This document shows positions 32,993 to 40,781 of a stretch of DNA of 64,000 bases, in pieces. Made by a program: the position numbers and the translations under genes. Below the pieces are notes generated by a model that made no database searches, was not told the origin of the DNA, and saw only the letters and a program-made list of their open reading frames with translations. This stretch comes from an uncultured Anaerolineae bacterium (GTDB lineage Bacteria > Chloroflexota > Anaerolineae > Promineifilales > Promineifilaceae). The stretch's first letter is position 1. Each line of letters opens with the position of its first letter. Where the stretch lies: positions 1 to 64,000 of the forward strand of contig CAJQMR010000020.1 in NCBI GenBank assembly GCA_905479495.1. Direction: 5' to 3'.

Positions 32993-34111
32993 ATGCGCGT
33001 ACTCATTTGCGCTGGCGGCACCGGCGGGGGCATTTATCCCGCTCTGGCAGCCGTCACCGCATTAGGCAACAAAGGCTTAGCCACCGAAAATATTTTGTGG
33101 GTAGGCACAAAGGGTGAAATGGAACAAACATTAGTCCCTAGAGCAGGCATACGGCTGGAAACCATCGTTGGTGGGGCCATTGCTGGCGTGCCGCTGCACC
33201 GCAAGGTGATCAACGGCAGCAAGCTGCTGCTCAGCGTGGGCAAAGCTGTCAAGCTAGTACGCCGCTTCCGCCCCGACGTCATGTTTATGACGGGCGGCTA
33301 CATGGCGTTCCCCTTCACCCTGGCTTGCCGCTGGCGGGGCGTGCCCATTGCCATCTATTTGCCCGATGTGGAACCTGGCCAATCGATCCAGTTTTCGCTG
33401 CGCTATGCCCAAAAGGTAGGCGCCACCACCGATGGCTCGGCCCAGTTTGTGCCTGCCAACAAGCTGGTGGTCACCGGCTATCCGGTGCGCCCGGAATTGC
33501 GCGCTGCGGCCAATTTAACACTGGAAGAAGCCCTGGCCGCCTTTGATTTGCAACCGGGTCGCCCCACCCTGATGGTCTTTGGCGGCAGTCGCGGGGCACA
33601 GGCCATTAATCGCGCCCTGATGAGCATTTTGCCAGAGCTGCTGCAAACGATGCAGATTATTCACATTAGCGGCACGTTTACCTGGGACGAAGTGGCTGTG
33701 AATGCCAAAAACTTACCAAGTAACCTGCGGTCATTTTATCGGCCATATCCCTATTTGCATGATGAAATGGGGCACGCCTTCCGCGCCGCTGACCTGGTGG
33801 TGGCCCGCGCTGGGGCCAGTATGCTGGGCGAAACGCCGGCCTTCAGCCTGCCTTCGATTTTGGTGCCGCTGGCCTGGGCCTGGCGTTACCAGAAGGTGAA
33901 TGCCGATTATCTGTGCGACCGGGGAACGGCCGTACAGCTCACCGACGAAACATTAGACACGCAACTCCTGCCAACCATCCAAACGTTAATGGCAGACCCC
34001 GACAAATTGGCCCAAATGAGTCAGGCCGCCCACGCGCTGGACGTTCCCAACGGGGCAGACAATCTGGCAGCGCTCATTGAGAACGTAGCCAATAAAAGTG
34101 GGAAGGAGTGA
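32993..34111 (+). CDS. murG: UDP-N-acetylglucosamine--undecaprenyl-PP-MurNAc-pentapeptide transferase
   Basis: 372 residues from the ATG at 32993, two bases after ftsW; a longer open frame from 32663 overlaps ftsW in another frame and is not coding there. Makes lipid II from lipid I at the cytoplasmic face. GT-B fold: MRVLICAGGTGGGIYPALA at the start, GGSRGAQAINRAL in the hinge/second half, VVARAGASMLGE and PLAWAWRYQKVNADYL. The histidine usual in the first loop (GGTGGH) is replaced by glycine. Confidence 0.92.
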   Translation: MRVLICAGGTGGGIYPALAAVTALGNKGLATENILWVGTKGEMEQTLVPRAGIRLETIVGGAIAGVPLHRKVINGSKLLLSVGKAVKLVRRFRPDVMFMTGGYMAFPFTLACRWRGVPIAIYLPDVEPGQSIQFSLRYAQKVGATTDGSAQFVPANKLVVTGYPVRPELRAAANLTLEEALAAFDLQPGRPTLMVFGGSRGAQAINRALMSILPELLQTMQIIHISGTFTWDEVAVNAKNLPSNLRSFYRPYPYLHDEMGHAFRAADLVVARAGASMLGETPAFSLPSILVPLAWAWRYQKVNADYLCDRGTAVQLTDETLDTQLLPTIQTLMADPDKLAQMSQAAHALDVPNGADNLAALIENVANKSGKE

Positions 34112-34115
34112 AAAG

Positions 34116-34694
34116 ATGCTAAGTTTGGGTACACTTTTTTGGTTGATGATATTATTTTTTGCCATCATTGGCTCGCTGCGAGGCTGGACACGGGAAGTGA
34201 TTGCCACCTCGGGGTTGATTCTTTCTTTATTTGCCATCAACCAGTTTGGTAATTTGTTGCTGGGTTTTGCTCCAACCGGTGGTGCAATCCCGGCAGAACG
34301 ACAGCGATTTTACTATTTAGCCATTTTGCATCTGGTTATTGCCTTTTTTAGCTACCAGGGACCGGCTATTGCTGGCTCCAGACTGGGGGACAGGCTTCGG
34401 GTGCGAGATAATTTCCAGGATAAACTGTTGGGGCTTATCATTGGCGCACTGAATGGGTATTTAATCATTGGGTCACTCTGGTCTTTTTTGGAGTACCGTG
34501 TCCAACCAGGCGGTGGTTGGCTACGTCTACCAGTGGGTGAACCCTATCCGTTCGATCTAACGGTTTTGGCCCGGCCAGACATCGTCGTAGGTCTCGATTC
34601 GTTAATAGGACGGCTGCCGCTGCCGCTGTTGGCACCCTATCTGCCGTTTTTGGTGGTCATTGTCTTTTTATTTGTGATTATTGTGATGATTTAA
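34116..34694 (+). CDS. CvpA-like membrane protein
   Basis: 192 residues from the ATG at 34116, with GAAGGAG 7 bases upstream, 4 bases after the murG stop. Four hydrophobic helices. The first half, LFWLMILFFAIIGSLRGWTREVI, followed later by RLRVRDNFQDKLLGLIIGALNGYL, fits the CvpA family of small membrane proteins (colicin V production, cell-envelope stress). Its place between murG and murC is unusual, and a cell-wall role is inference. Family match is moderate. Confidence 0.6.
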   Translation: MLSLGTLFWLMILFFAIIGSLRGWTREVIATSGLILSLFAINQFGNLLLGFAPTGGAIPAERQRFYYLAILHLVIAFFSYQGPAIAGSRLGDRLRVRDNFQDKLLGLIIGALNGYLIIGSLWSFLEYRVQPGGGWLRLPVGEPYPFDLTVLARPDIVVGLDSLIGRLPLPLLAPYLPFLVVIVFLFVIIVMI

Positions 34695-34708
34695 AATTTC
34701 TATTGCGT

Positions 34709-34774
34709 GTCATACCCGCGCAGGCAGGTATCCATTTTCGATACAGGATGGATTCCCGCTTTCGCGGGAATGAC
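34709..34774. repeat. GTCATTCCCGC-type inverted repeat before murC
   Basis: GTCATACCCGCGCAGG (left) and CGCTTTCGCGGGAATGAC (right) are arms of an imperfect inverted repeat of about 66 bases; the right arm holds its own CCCGC/GCGGG hairpin. Elements of this sequence are widespread REP-like repeats in bacteria. This is the only copy noticed in the window. Confidence 0.75.
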
Positions 34775-34827
34775 AAATGGCAGTTGTTGGGAAGTTCAGA
34801 ATCGTGATACAGGATTTGTTTTTAGAG

Positions 34828-36252
34828 ATGAGTGAAGAAAACTTTTCTTTGCAGCCAAATATGCACATTCATCTGATCGGCATCGGCGGATCGGGCATCT
34901 CGGCGATTGCCAAGGTGTTGCTGGGACGCGGCTTTGTGGTGTCTGGCTCTGACATGCAGGCCAATGAGATTACGGCCGCTTTGCAAGCTGACGGTGCCAC
35001 AATTTACCAGGGGCACGCCGCCGACAACATGACTGGCGCGGATCTATTGGTCATTTCTTCTGCCATTCCCGAAGAGAATCCAGAGTTGCAAGCCGCTCGT
35101 GAGGCCGGCATTCCGGTGATGAAGCGCTCCGACTTTTTGGGACACCTGATGGCCGACCGAATTGGTATCGCCATCGCCGGGACGCATGGCAAAACCACAA
35201 CCACCGGCATGTTGGCCCACATCCTGATGGAAGCGGAACTGGACCCGACGGTGATTGTGGGTGGCATTTTGCCTTCTTTGGGCAGCAACGGCCGTTTTGG
35301 TGAAGGTGATTATTTTGTGGTCGAAGCCGATGAATACGACAATATGTTCCTGGGCTTGAAGCCAGAAGTGTCCATCATTCTCAACATCGAACACGACCAC
35401 CCTGACATTTTCCCCAGTGCAGCGGATTATCAGGCTGCGTTTGAAAAGTTTGCCAGGCTGCTGCCAGAAGGTGGCCATTTGGTGGCTTGCGCGACGGACC
35501 CGGAAACGGCCGTTCTGCTCGACAAACTCGACCTGCCAGATGTGCAAATTAGCACCTATGCTATCGGCAATTCCGAAAGCCAAGAGGCCAACGCCGACTA
35601 CCTGGCACTCGATTTGCGCTCTAACCAGCTGGGCGGCACCGATTTTCTGGTAGAAACGGAAGGGCAAATGATTGGTCTGGCGCGCCTGCGCTTACCGGGC
35701 GAACACAACGTGCTCAACGCACTAGGGGCCATCATCGTCGCCACCGATTTAGGCATTGATTTCAACATCATTCGCAGCGCTTTGGGCAGCTTTAGCGGCG
35801 TCAACCGCCGCTTCGAGACAATTGGCGAGGTGGCCAGCGTCACCATCATCGACGATTATGCCCACCACCCCACCGAGATCGAAATGACGCTGAAAGCAGC
35901 CCGGCAGCGCTACCCCGGACGGCGCATTTGGGCCGTGTGGCAGCCACATACTTTTAGCCGCACCAAGCTACTGCTGGACAAGTTCGCCACTTGCTTTGCC
36001 GAAGCGGATAAAGTCGTGGCCCTGGACATTTATAAAAGTCGGGAAACAGATTCACTGGGATTGGATACGGCCGCTGTCCTCAAAGCAATGAACCATCCAT
36101 CTGCCATCCATATCCCCAACCTGGAAGATGCGGCAAAATATATTTTAGATAGAGTCCGGCCGCACGATGTGGTATTAACGCTGGGCGCAGGGGACGGCAA
36201 TAAGGTGGCCCAGCAAGTTTTAGCAGGCATTCAACTGTGGAGTGATGCATGA
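34828..36252 (+). CDS. murC: UDP-N-acetylmuramate--L-alanine ligase
   Basis: 474 residues from the ATG at 34828; in-frame starts at 34777 (ATG, just beyond the repeat) and 34804 (GTG) are possible, and no start has a strong ribosome-binding site. Joins L-Ala to UDP-MurNAc. IHLIGIGGSGISAIA near the N-terminus, ATP loop AGTHGKTTTTGM, EADEYDNMFLGLKPEV, NIEHDHPDIF and DDYAHHPTEI are canonical MurC motifs. Its stop overlaps murB by 4 bases (ATGA). Confidence 0.94.
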   Translation: MSEENFSLQPNMHIHLIGIGGSGISAIAKVLLGRGFVVSGSDMQANEITAALQADGATIYQGHAADNMTGADLLVISSAIPEENPELQAAREAGIPVMKRSDFLGHLMADRIGIAIAGTHGKTTTTGMLAHILMEAELDPTVIVGGILPSLGSNGRFGEGDYFVVEADEYDNMFLGLKPEVSIILNIEHDHPDIFPSAADYQAAFEKFARLLPEGGHLVACATDPETAVLLDKLDLPDVQISTYAIGNSESQEANADYLALDLRSNQLGGTDFLVETEGQMIGLARLRLPGEHNVLNALGAIIVATDLGIDFNIIRSALGSFSGVNRRFETIGEVASVTIIDDYAHHPTEIEMTLKAARQRYPGRRIWAVWQPHTFSRTKLLLDKFATCFAEADKVVALDIYKSRETDSLGLDTAAVLKAMNHPSAIHIPNLEDAAKYILDRVRPHDVVLTLGAGDGNKVAQQVLAGIQLWSDA

Positions 36253-37205
36253 ACGTGAGAACCTCAATTCGAGTTTCAGCTATTCAGGAATTTCAGGCAG
36301 CTTTTGGCGACCGGCTGAAGCTGGACGAACCATTGGCGCGGTACACTTCGGCCCGCGTGGGTGGGCCAGCCCAGCTGTTTTTGGTGGTGAATTCGGCGGC
36401 AGAGCTGGAAACGGCCGTGTCCATCGCCTACGACAAACGCATCCCTTACACCTTGCTCGGTGGCGGCTCCAATATTCTCGTCTCTGAATACGGTGTCAGC
36501 GGCCTGGTGATCATGAACAAGGCCCGCCACATTAATTTTCGGCACACCGGGGCCAGCGTCATCTGCACGGTGGAATCCGGCATGAACCTCTCTTCGTTGG
36601 CCCGGCAGTGCATTGGCAAGGGGCTGGGTGGCCTGGAATGGGCCATCGGCGTGCCGGGCACAGTCGGTGGCGCTGTAGTGGGCAACTCCGGCGCGCACGG
36701 CTCCGACATGGACAGCAATTTGCGTGCGGCCGTCGTCTGGGAACCGGGTCGTGGCCAGCGCATCTACAGCAATCCAGAAATGAACTACGGCTACCGCGAC
36801 AGCGTGCTCAAGCAGGAGCAAGGGCGTGAGCTGTCCCGTCGTGTGGTGCTCAGCGCTGAATTAGAACTAACACCAGAGGCAGTCGATGTACTTATCGCCC
36901 GTGCCGATGGCTTTACGGCCCATCGCAAGCAGACCCAGCCCGGCGGGGCAACGGTCGGTTCCATGTTTAAGAATCCAGAGAATTATTATGCAGGTTATTT
37001 GATCGATGCCGCTGGCCTGAAAGGATTCCGCGTCGGTGGGGCGCAAATTTCGGAAAAACACGCCAACTTTTTTATCAACGATGGCACAGCCACGGCCGAA
37101 GATATTCGCGCCCTCATTGCCGAAGCGTGGAACAGCGTCCGCGAGCAGTTTGGCGTGGAGCTGGAGTTGGAAGTGGAGTTGGTTGGCGATTGGGACTTTG
37201 AATAA
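36249..37205 (+). CDS. murB: UDP-N-acetylenolpyruvoylglucosamine reductase
   Basis: 318 residues. NADPH- and FAD-dependent second step of UDP-MurNAc synthesis. FAD domain: YTSARVGGPAQLF, YTLLGGGSNILVS, GVPGTVGGAVVGNSGAHG. The catalytic-serine region GGATVGSMFKNP and the C-terminal GAQISEKHANFFIN follow, and the short type II arrangement (YGYRDS) is seen. It is translationally coupled to murC. Confidence 0.94.
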   Translation: MNVRTSIRVSAIQEFQAAFGDRLKLDEPLARYTSARVGGPAQLFLVVNSAAELETAVSIAYDKRIPYTLLGGGSNILVSEYGVSGLVIMNKARHINFRHTGASVICTVESGMNLSSLARQCIGKGLGGLEWAIGVPGTVGGAVVGNSGAHGSDMDSNLRAAVVWEPGRGQRIYSNPEMNYGYRDSVLKQEQGRELSRRVVLSAELELTPEAVDVLIARADGFTAHRKQTQPGGATVGSMFKNPENYYAGYLIDAAGLKGFRVGGAQISEKHANFFINDGTATAEDIRALIAEAWNSVREQFGVELELEVELVGDWDFE

Positions 37206-37266
37206 TTGTTAATGGTAAATAGTTAATTGTTAATGGTAAAAACCATTTACAATTCGCAATTATTTT
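37206..37266. repeat. intergenic word repeat (GTTAATGGTAAAT class), inverted
   Basis: The murB-ddl spacer repeats TTGTTAATGGTAAA twice, then AATTGTTAATGG (37225-37236) faces CCATTTACAATT (37243-37254). The ddl ATG follows directly, with no ribosome-binding site. Same class as 16154-16189 and the start of the gene at 57820. Confidence 0.7.
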
Positions 37267-38379
37267 ATGACAAAAAACGGTAAAAACAGGTTACGGGTCG
37301 GTGTTATTTTCGGCGGTCGGTCGGGCGAGCATGAAGTGTCGCTCAATTCGGCGCAATCGGTGATGCGCGCCTTGAACCCGGACAAATATGAGGTGATTCC
37401 GATTGGCATCGACAAAAACGGCCGTTGGCTCACCGGCGATGTGGTAGGCACGCTGACCGAAGGCAAAACCAGCAGCCACCATGCCACCCTGCTGCCCGAC
37501 CCCCAAGCAACCGGGTTGATGCAGCTGGATGAAGGCGAGCATGTGGGCTTAACGGCCGTTTCCCAGCTCGACGTCATTTTTCCGGTGCTGCATGGGCCGT
37601 ATGGCGAAGATGGCACCGTTCAAGGCTTGTTGGAGCTGGCCAATCTGCCTTACGTGGGCGCAGGCGTGGTCGGGTCGGCTGTGGGCATGGACAAAGCGAT
37701 CTTTAAGCATGTGATGGTGGCCAACGGACTGCCCGTTCTTCCCTGGTTGTTGGTACACAGTAAGGAGTGGCGCAAACGACCGTATGACATCATTGCTGAA
37801 GTTGAGGCGATTCTGGTTTATCCCGTTTTCACCAAACCAGCTAACCTGGGTTCCAGCGTAGGCATTAGTAAATGCCACAATCGGGATGAATTGCACGCCG
37901 GGCTGGACGAAGCCGCCAACTACGACCGCCGCATCGTCGTGGAGCAAGGCGTAACGGTGCGCGAGCTGGAAGTATCGGTGCTGGGCAATGACGAACCGGT
38001 CGCCAGCGTGGTGGGCGAAGTACGTCCTCGCCGCGATTTTTATGATTACGTCGCCAAATACGTCAGCGACGACTCGGAACTTATCATTCCGGCCGATTTA
38101 TCTGAGGCACAAAGTGACGAAGTGCGCCGCCTGGCTGTCCAAGCTTACAAGGCGATTGATTGTGCTGGTTTGGGCCGGGTGGATTTATTGTTGGATGTGG
38201 CAAACGGCCGTCTCTTTCTCAATGAAATCAACACTATTCCTGGTTTCACCCGCATCTCTATGTATCCCAAACTGTGGGAAGCCAGCGGCCTGTCTTACAG
38301 CCAGCTGCTAGACAAATTGATCGACCTGGCCATTGAGCGCCATGAGGAAAAAGAGCAGTTAAAAACCACAATTACCTAA
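37267..38379 (+). CDS. ddl: D-alanine--D-alanine ligase
   Basis: 370 residues, an ATP-grasp enzyme that makes the D-Ala-D-Ala used by MurF. VIFGGRSGEHEVSLNSA at the N-terminus, VFPVLHGPYGEDGTVQGLLEL, FTKPANLGSSVGISKC, and the metal-binding LFLNEINTIPGFTRISMYP are canonical. The lysine/tyrosine pattern indicates the normal D-Ala-D-Ala, not a D-Lac, type. Start lies after a word repeat. Confidence 0.94.
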   Translation: MTKNGKNRLRVGVIFGGRSGEHEVSLNSAQSVMRALNPDKYEVIPIGIDKNGRWLTGDVVGTLTEGKTSSHHATLLPDPQATGLMQLDEGEHVGLTAVSQLDVIFPVLHGPYGEDGTVQGLLELANLPYVGAGVVGSAVGMDKAIFKHVMVANGLPVLPWLLVHSKEWRKRPYDIIAEVEAILVYPVFTKPANLGSSVGISKCHNRDELHAGLDEAANYDRRIVVEQGVTVRELEVSVLGNDEPVASVVGEVRPRRDFYDYVAKYVSDDSELIIPADLSEAQSDEVRRLAVQAYKAIDCAGLGRVDLLLDVANGRLFLNEINTIPGFTRISMYPKLWEASGLSYSQLLDKLIDLAIERHEEKEQLKTTIT

Positions 38380-38385
38380 TTCCCC

Positions 38386-38446
38386 AAATACCTAATTACA
38401 GATCTGTAATTAGGTATTTGAGTAACTGAGTAATTAAGTAATTAGA
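38386..38446. repeat. 34-bp perfect palindrome plus GTAATTAG words between ddl and ftsQ
   Basis: 38386-38402 (AAATACCTAATTACAGA) and its exact reverse complement at 38403-38419 form a perfect palindrome with no loop, followed by GAGTAACTGAGTAATTAAG words up to the ftsQ ATG. No ribosome-binding site is seen. Confidence 0.85.
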
Positions 38447-38448
38447 TT

Positions 38449-39375
38449 ATGAAACGACGAGCAAACCAGCCAAAACGACTACGCAAACAGCCCAGGATGC
38501 GGCGCATGGATTCTGCCATGCCGATGCCGCGCTTGCGGGTGCCTAAAAAAGCGCGTCGTCGTCGCCGCCGCAACCAGGTGCGGGCACGGGTACCAATGGC
38601 CACGCTGCGCCAGGTATTGCTCTCATCGCGCTGGCTTAGCCTGGGATTGCTATCACTGGCCATCTACGCCATGTCACTTATTGGCCTGGAAGAAAGATTT
38701 TATCTTACGGCTATCCCCGTTGAGGGCGTAATTTCTGTGCCCGCTACCGAGGTGGTACAGGCCAGCAATCTGGCCGGGGCACACGTTTTTGCGGCCGATC
38801 CCGGCGCAGCGGCGCAGCAAATTATGGACAATGTGCCGGGCATTATTTCGGCCACAGTCACGCTGGGCTGGCCCAACCAAGTGCTCATCAACGTCACAGA
38901 AGATTCACCCATTGCCATTTGGGTGGAAGGTAGCAATCAATTTTGGGTCACCCGGAACGGCCGTCTCATTCCCGCCCGGTCAGAGTCATTGGGTTTATTG
39001 ATGATTCAGTCTGAGGTGGAAGCAGTAGCCGATGCCGGGCCGGGCGAAACAGCTCAAACGGCTGAGGAAAATGGGGATGAATTGATCGTTGAGGCCACCA
39101 ATCCCCACACCCGCTTTGTACCGCGCGACGTGTTGGCGGGTGCGTTGGAACTTAAGCGGCTGCGGCCCAACATCGACCGTCTTTTTTACCGCCCGTCAAG
39201 TGGCTTGAGTTATCAAGACGGCCGTGGCTGGCGTGTCTTTTTTGGCACCGGCACCGACATGACACAAAAACTAGTAGTGTATGAAACCATCGTAGAGGAA
39301 TTGCTGGCACAGGGGTTAACCCCAGAGTACGTCAGCGTAAGCAACCAGGCAAAACCGTACTACCTGGCGCAGTAA
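38449..39375 (+). CDS. ftsQ: FtsQ/DivIB cell division protein
   Basis: 308 residues. A strikingly basic cytoplasmic tail (about 50 residues, with ARRRRRRNQVRAR) leads to one membrane helix at about 63-80, then the POTRA domain with AIPVEGVISVPATEVVQAS, and an FtsQ beta domain (ITVTLGWPNQVLINVTEDSPIA and FWVTRNGRLIPAR). A scaffold for FtsL and FtsI at the division site. It sits before ftsA as in other clusters. Start lies directly after the palindrome spacer. Confidence 0.9.
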   Translation: MKRRANQPKRLRKQPRMRRMDSAMPMPRLRVPKKARRRRRRNQVRARVPMATLRQVLLSSRWLSLGLLSLAIYAMSLIGLEERFYLTAIPVEGVISVPATEVVQASNLAGAHVFAADPGAAAQQIMDNVPGIISATVTLGWPNQVLINVTEDSPIAIWVEGSNQFWVTRNGRLIPARSESLGLLMIQSEVEAVADAGPGETAQTAEENGDELIVEATNPHTRFVPRDVLAGALELKRLRPNIDRLFYRPSSGLSYQDGRGWRVFFGTGTDMTQKLVVYETIVEELLAQGLTPEYVSVSNQAKPYYLAQ

Positions 39376-39380
39376 AAAGA

Positions 39381-39456
39381 GATTAGAGACTGAAGATTAG
39401 AGATTAAACAAGTTGGTCGCACAACAATCTCTAATCTCCAATCAACCAATCTCCAA
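39381..39456. repeat. intergenic word repeat (GGAGATT class) between ftsQ and ftsA
   Basis: AGATTAGAGATT (39394-39405) faces AATCTCTAATCT (39426-39437), with flanking AGAGACTGAAG and CCAATCTCC words. After it comes GAGGG, the ftsA ribosome-binding site. Confidence 0.7.
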
Positions 39457-39474
39457 GAAAGAGGGTATTGGCAC

Positions 39475-40689
39475 ATGGCAGACATTATTTTTGGACTCGA
39501 CATTGGAACAACCAAGGTATGCGCCTTGGTCGGCGAAGTGCGCGAAGGTCGCCTACAAATCATTGGTTTGGGGTTGGCCCCGGCACGCGGCATGCGCAAA
39601 GGCATGGTCATCGACGTCAGCGAGGCGTCTTTGGCTCTGGCACAAGCCGTAGAGCAGGCAGAGCAAACCTCTGGCTATGATCTCGCCCAGGCGATTGTGA
39701 GCATGGCCGGAGAGCATATCAGCTCTACCAACAACAAGGGCATCGTGGCCATTGGGCGCAACGAGGCGGGTGTTGCCGTTTCCGACATTGAGCGTGCTTT
39801 GGACGTGGCCCAGGCTATTCCCGTGCCGCCCAACCGGCAAATTGTCCATCTCATCCCCCGCAACTACACCATTGATGAGCACGACGGGGTGCGCAATCCC
39901 ATTGGCATGCATGGCTTCCGGCTAGAAGTGGAAACCCATATCGTAACGGCCGCTCGCCCTGCCCTGCAAAACCTTACCAGCTGCGCCGCCAATGTGGGTA
40001 TCAACACCAATGAGTTTGTGCTAAATGCTCTGGCCTCCGGTGAAGCCGTACTGGACCCCAATGAGCGAGAAATGGGCGTGATCGTCGCCGATATTGGCGG
40101 CGGCACGACTGACATCGCCCTTTACATGCAGGGCAAAGTGTGGCACACGCACGTCATTCCCATTGGCGGCTACCACATCAGCAATGATATTGCCATTGGC
40201 CTGCGTGCGCCTTACGAAGTGGCCGAACAAGTCAAAATTCAGTACGGTGACTGCCGTCCCGACAAGATTGATGCCAACACCGTCTTTACAGTTGAACCAT
40301 TTGGCGGTGAAAAGATTCAGGTGGGGCGGCAAGATTTGGCCCACGTTATTGAGGCTCGTGTGGAAGAAATTTTCCAGCACATACTAGAAGATGTACAGCG
40401 CTCCGGCTATGACGGCCTGCTGCCTGCGGGCATCGTGCTGACTGGCGGCAGCGCCCAGCTGCGCGGCATTACCGAGGTGGCCGAACGAGTGCTGAACGTG
40501 CCCGCCCGCGTCGCCCAACCGCAAAATCTAGTCGGCATGGTAGACCAGCTGCATTCGCCTGCCTTTGCCACCAGCGTCGGCCTACTGCACTGGGCGATGA
40601 GCGATAACCAGATTTACCAGCCCCGCACCCACAACCGGGAATGGGGTCGGAAGGTGGGCAGCATTTTGAAAGCGCTTTTACCGGGGTAG
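39475..40689 (+). CDS. ftsA: cell division protein FtsA
   Basis: 404 residues, actin-like ATPase that anchors FtsZ to the membrane. IIFGLDIGTTKVCALVGE at the N-terminus (phosphate 1), the SHS2 subdomain, VADIGGGTTDIALY (phosphate 2) and IVLTGGSAQLRGITE (adenosine) are clear. The C-terminus GRKVGSILKALLPG is a likely amphipathic membrane-targeting helix. GAGGG precedes the start by about 9 bases. Confidence 0.95.
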   Translation: MADIIFGLDIGTTKVCALVGEVREGRLQIIGLGLAPARGMRKGMVIDVSEASLALAQAVEQAEQTSGYDLAQAIVSMAGEHISSTNNKGIVAIGRNEAGVAVSDIERALDVAQAIPVPPNRQIVHLIPRNYTIDEHDGVRNPIGMHGFRLEVETHIVTAARPALQNLTSCAANVGINTNEFVLNALASGEAVLDPNEREMGVIVADIGGGTTDIALYMQGKVWHTHVIPIGGYHISNDIAIGLRAPYEVAEQVKIQYGDCRPDKIDANTVFTVEPFGGEKIQVGRQDLAHVIEARVEEIFQHILEDVQRSGYDGLLPAGIVLTGGSAQLRGITEVAERVLNVPARVAQPQNLVGMVDQLHSPAFATSVGLLHWAMSDNQIYQPRTHNREWGRKVGSILKALLPG

Positions 40690-40758
40690 TAACGAACAGT
40701 AAATAGTAATCGGTGATCAGTAATCGGTAAACGGTGGACTGATTACCGATAAGGGATT
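40690..40758. repeat. intergenic word repeat (CGGTAATC class) between ftsA and ftsZ
   Basis: ATCGGTAA (40723-40730) faces TTACCGAT (40743-40750), with further AGTAATCGG and GGATTACCG copies. AGAGGGG, the ftsZ ribosome-binding site, follows it. Confidence 0.7.
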
Positions 40759-40781
40759 ACCGAAAAGAGGGGTAAAAAATT

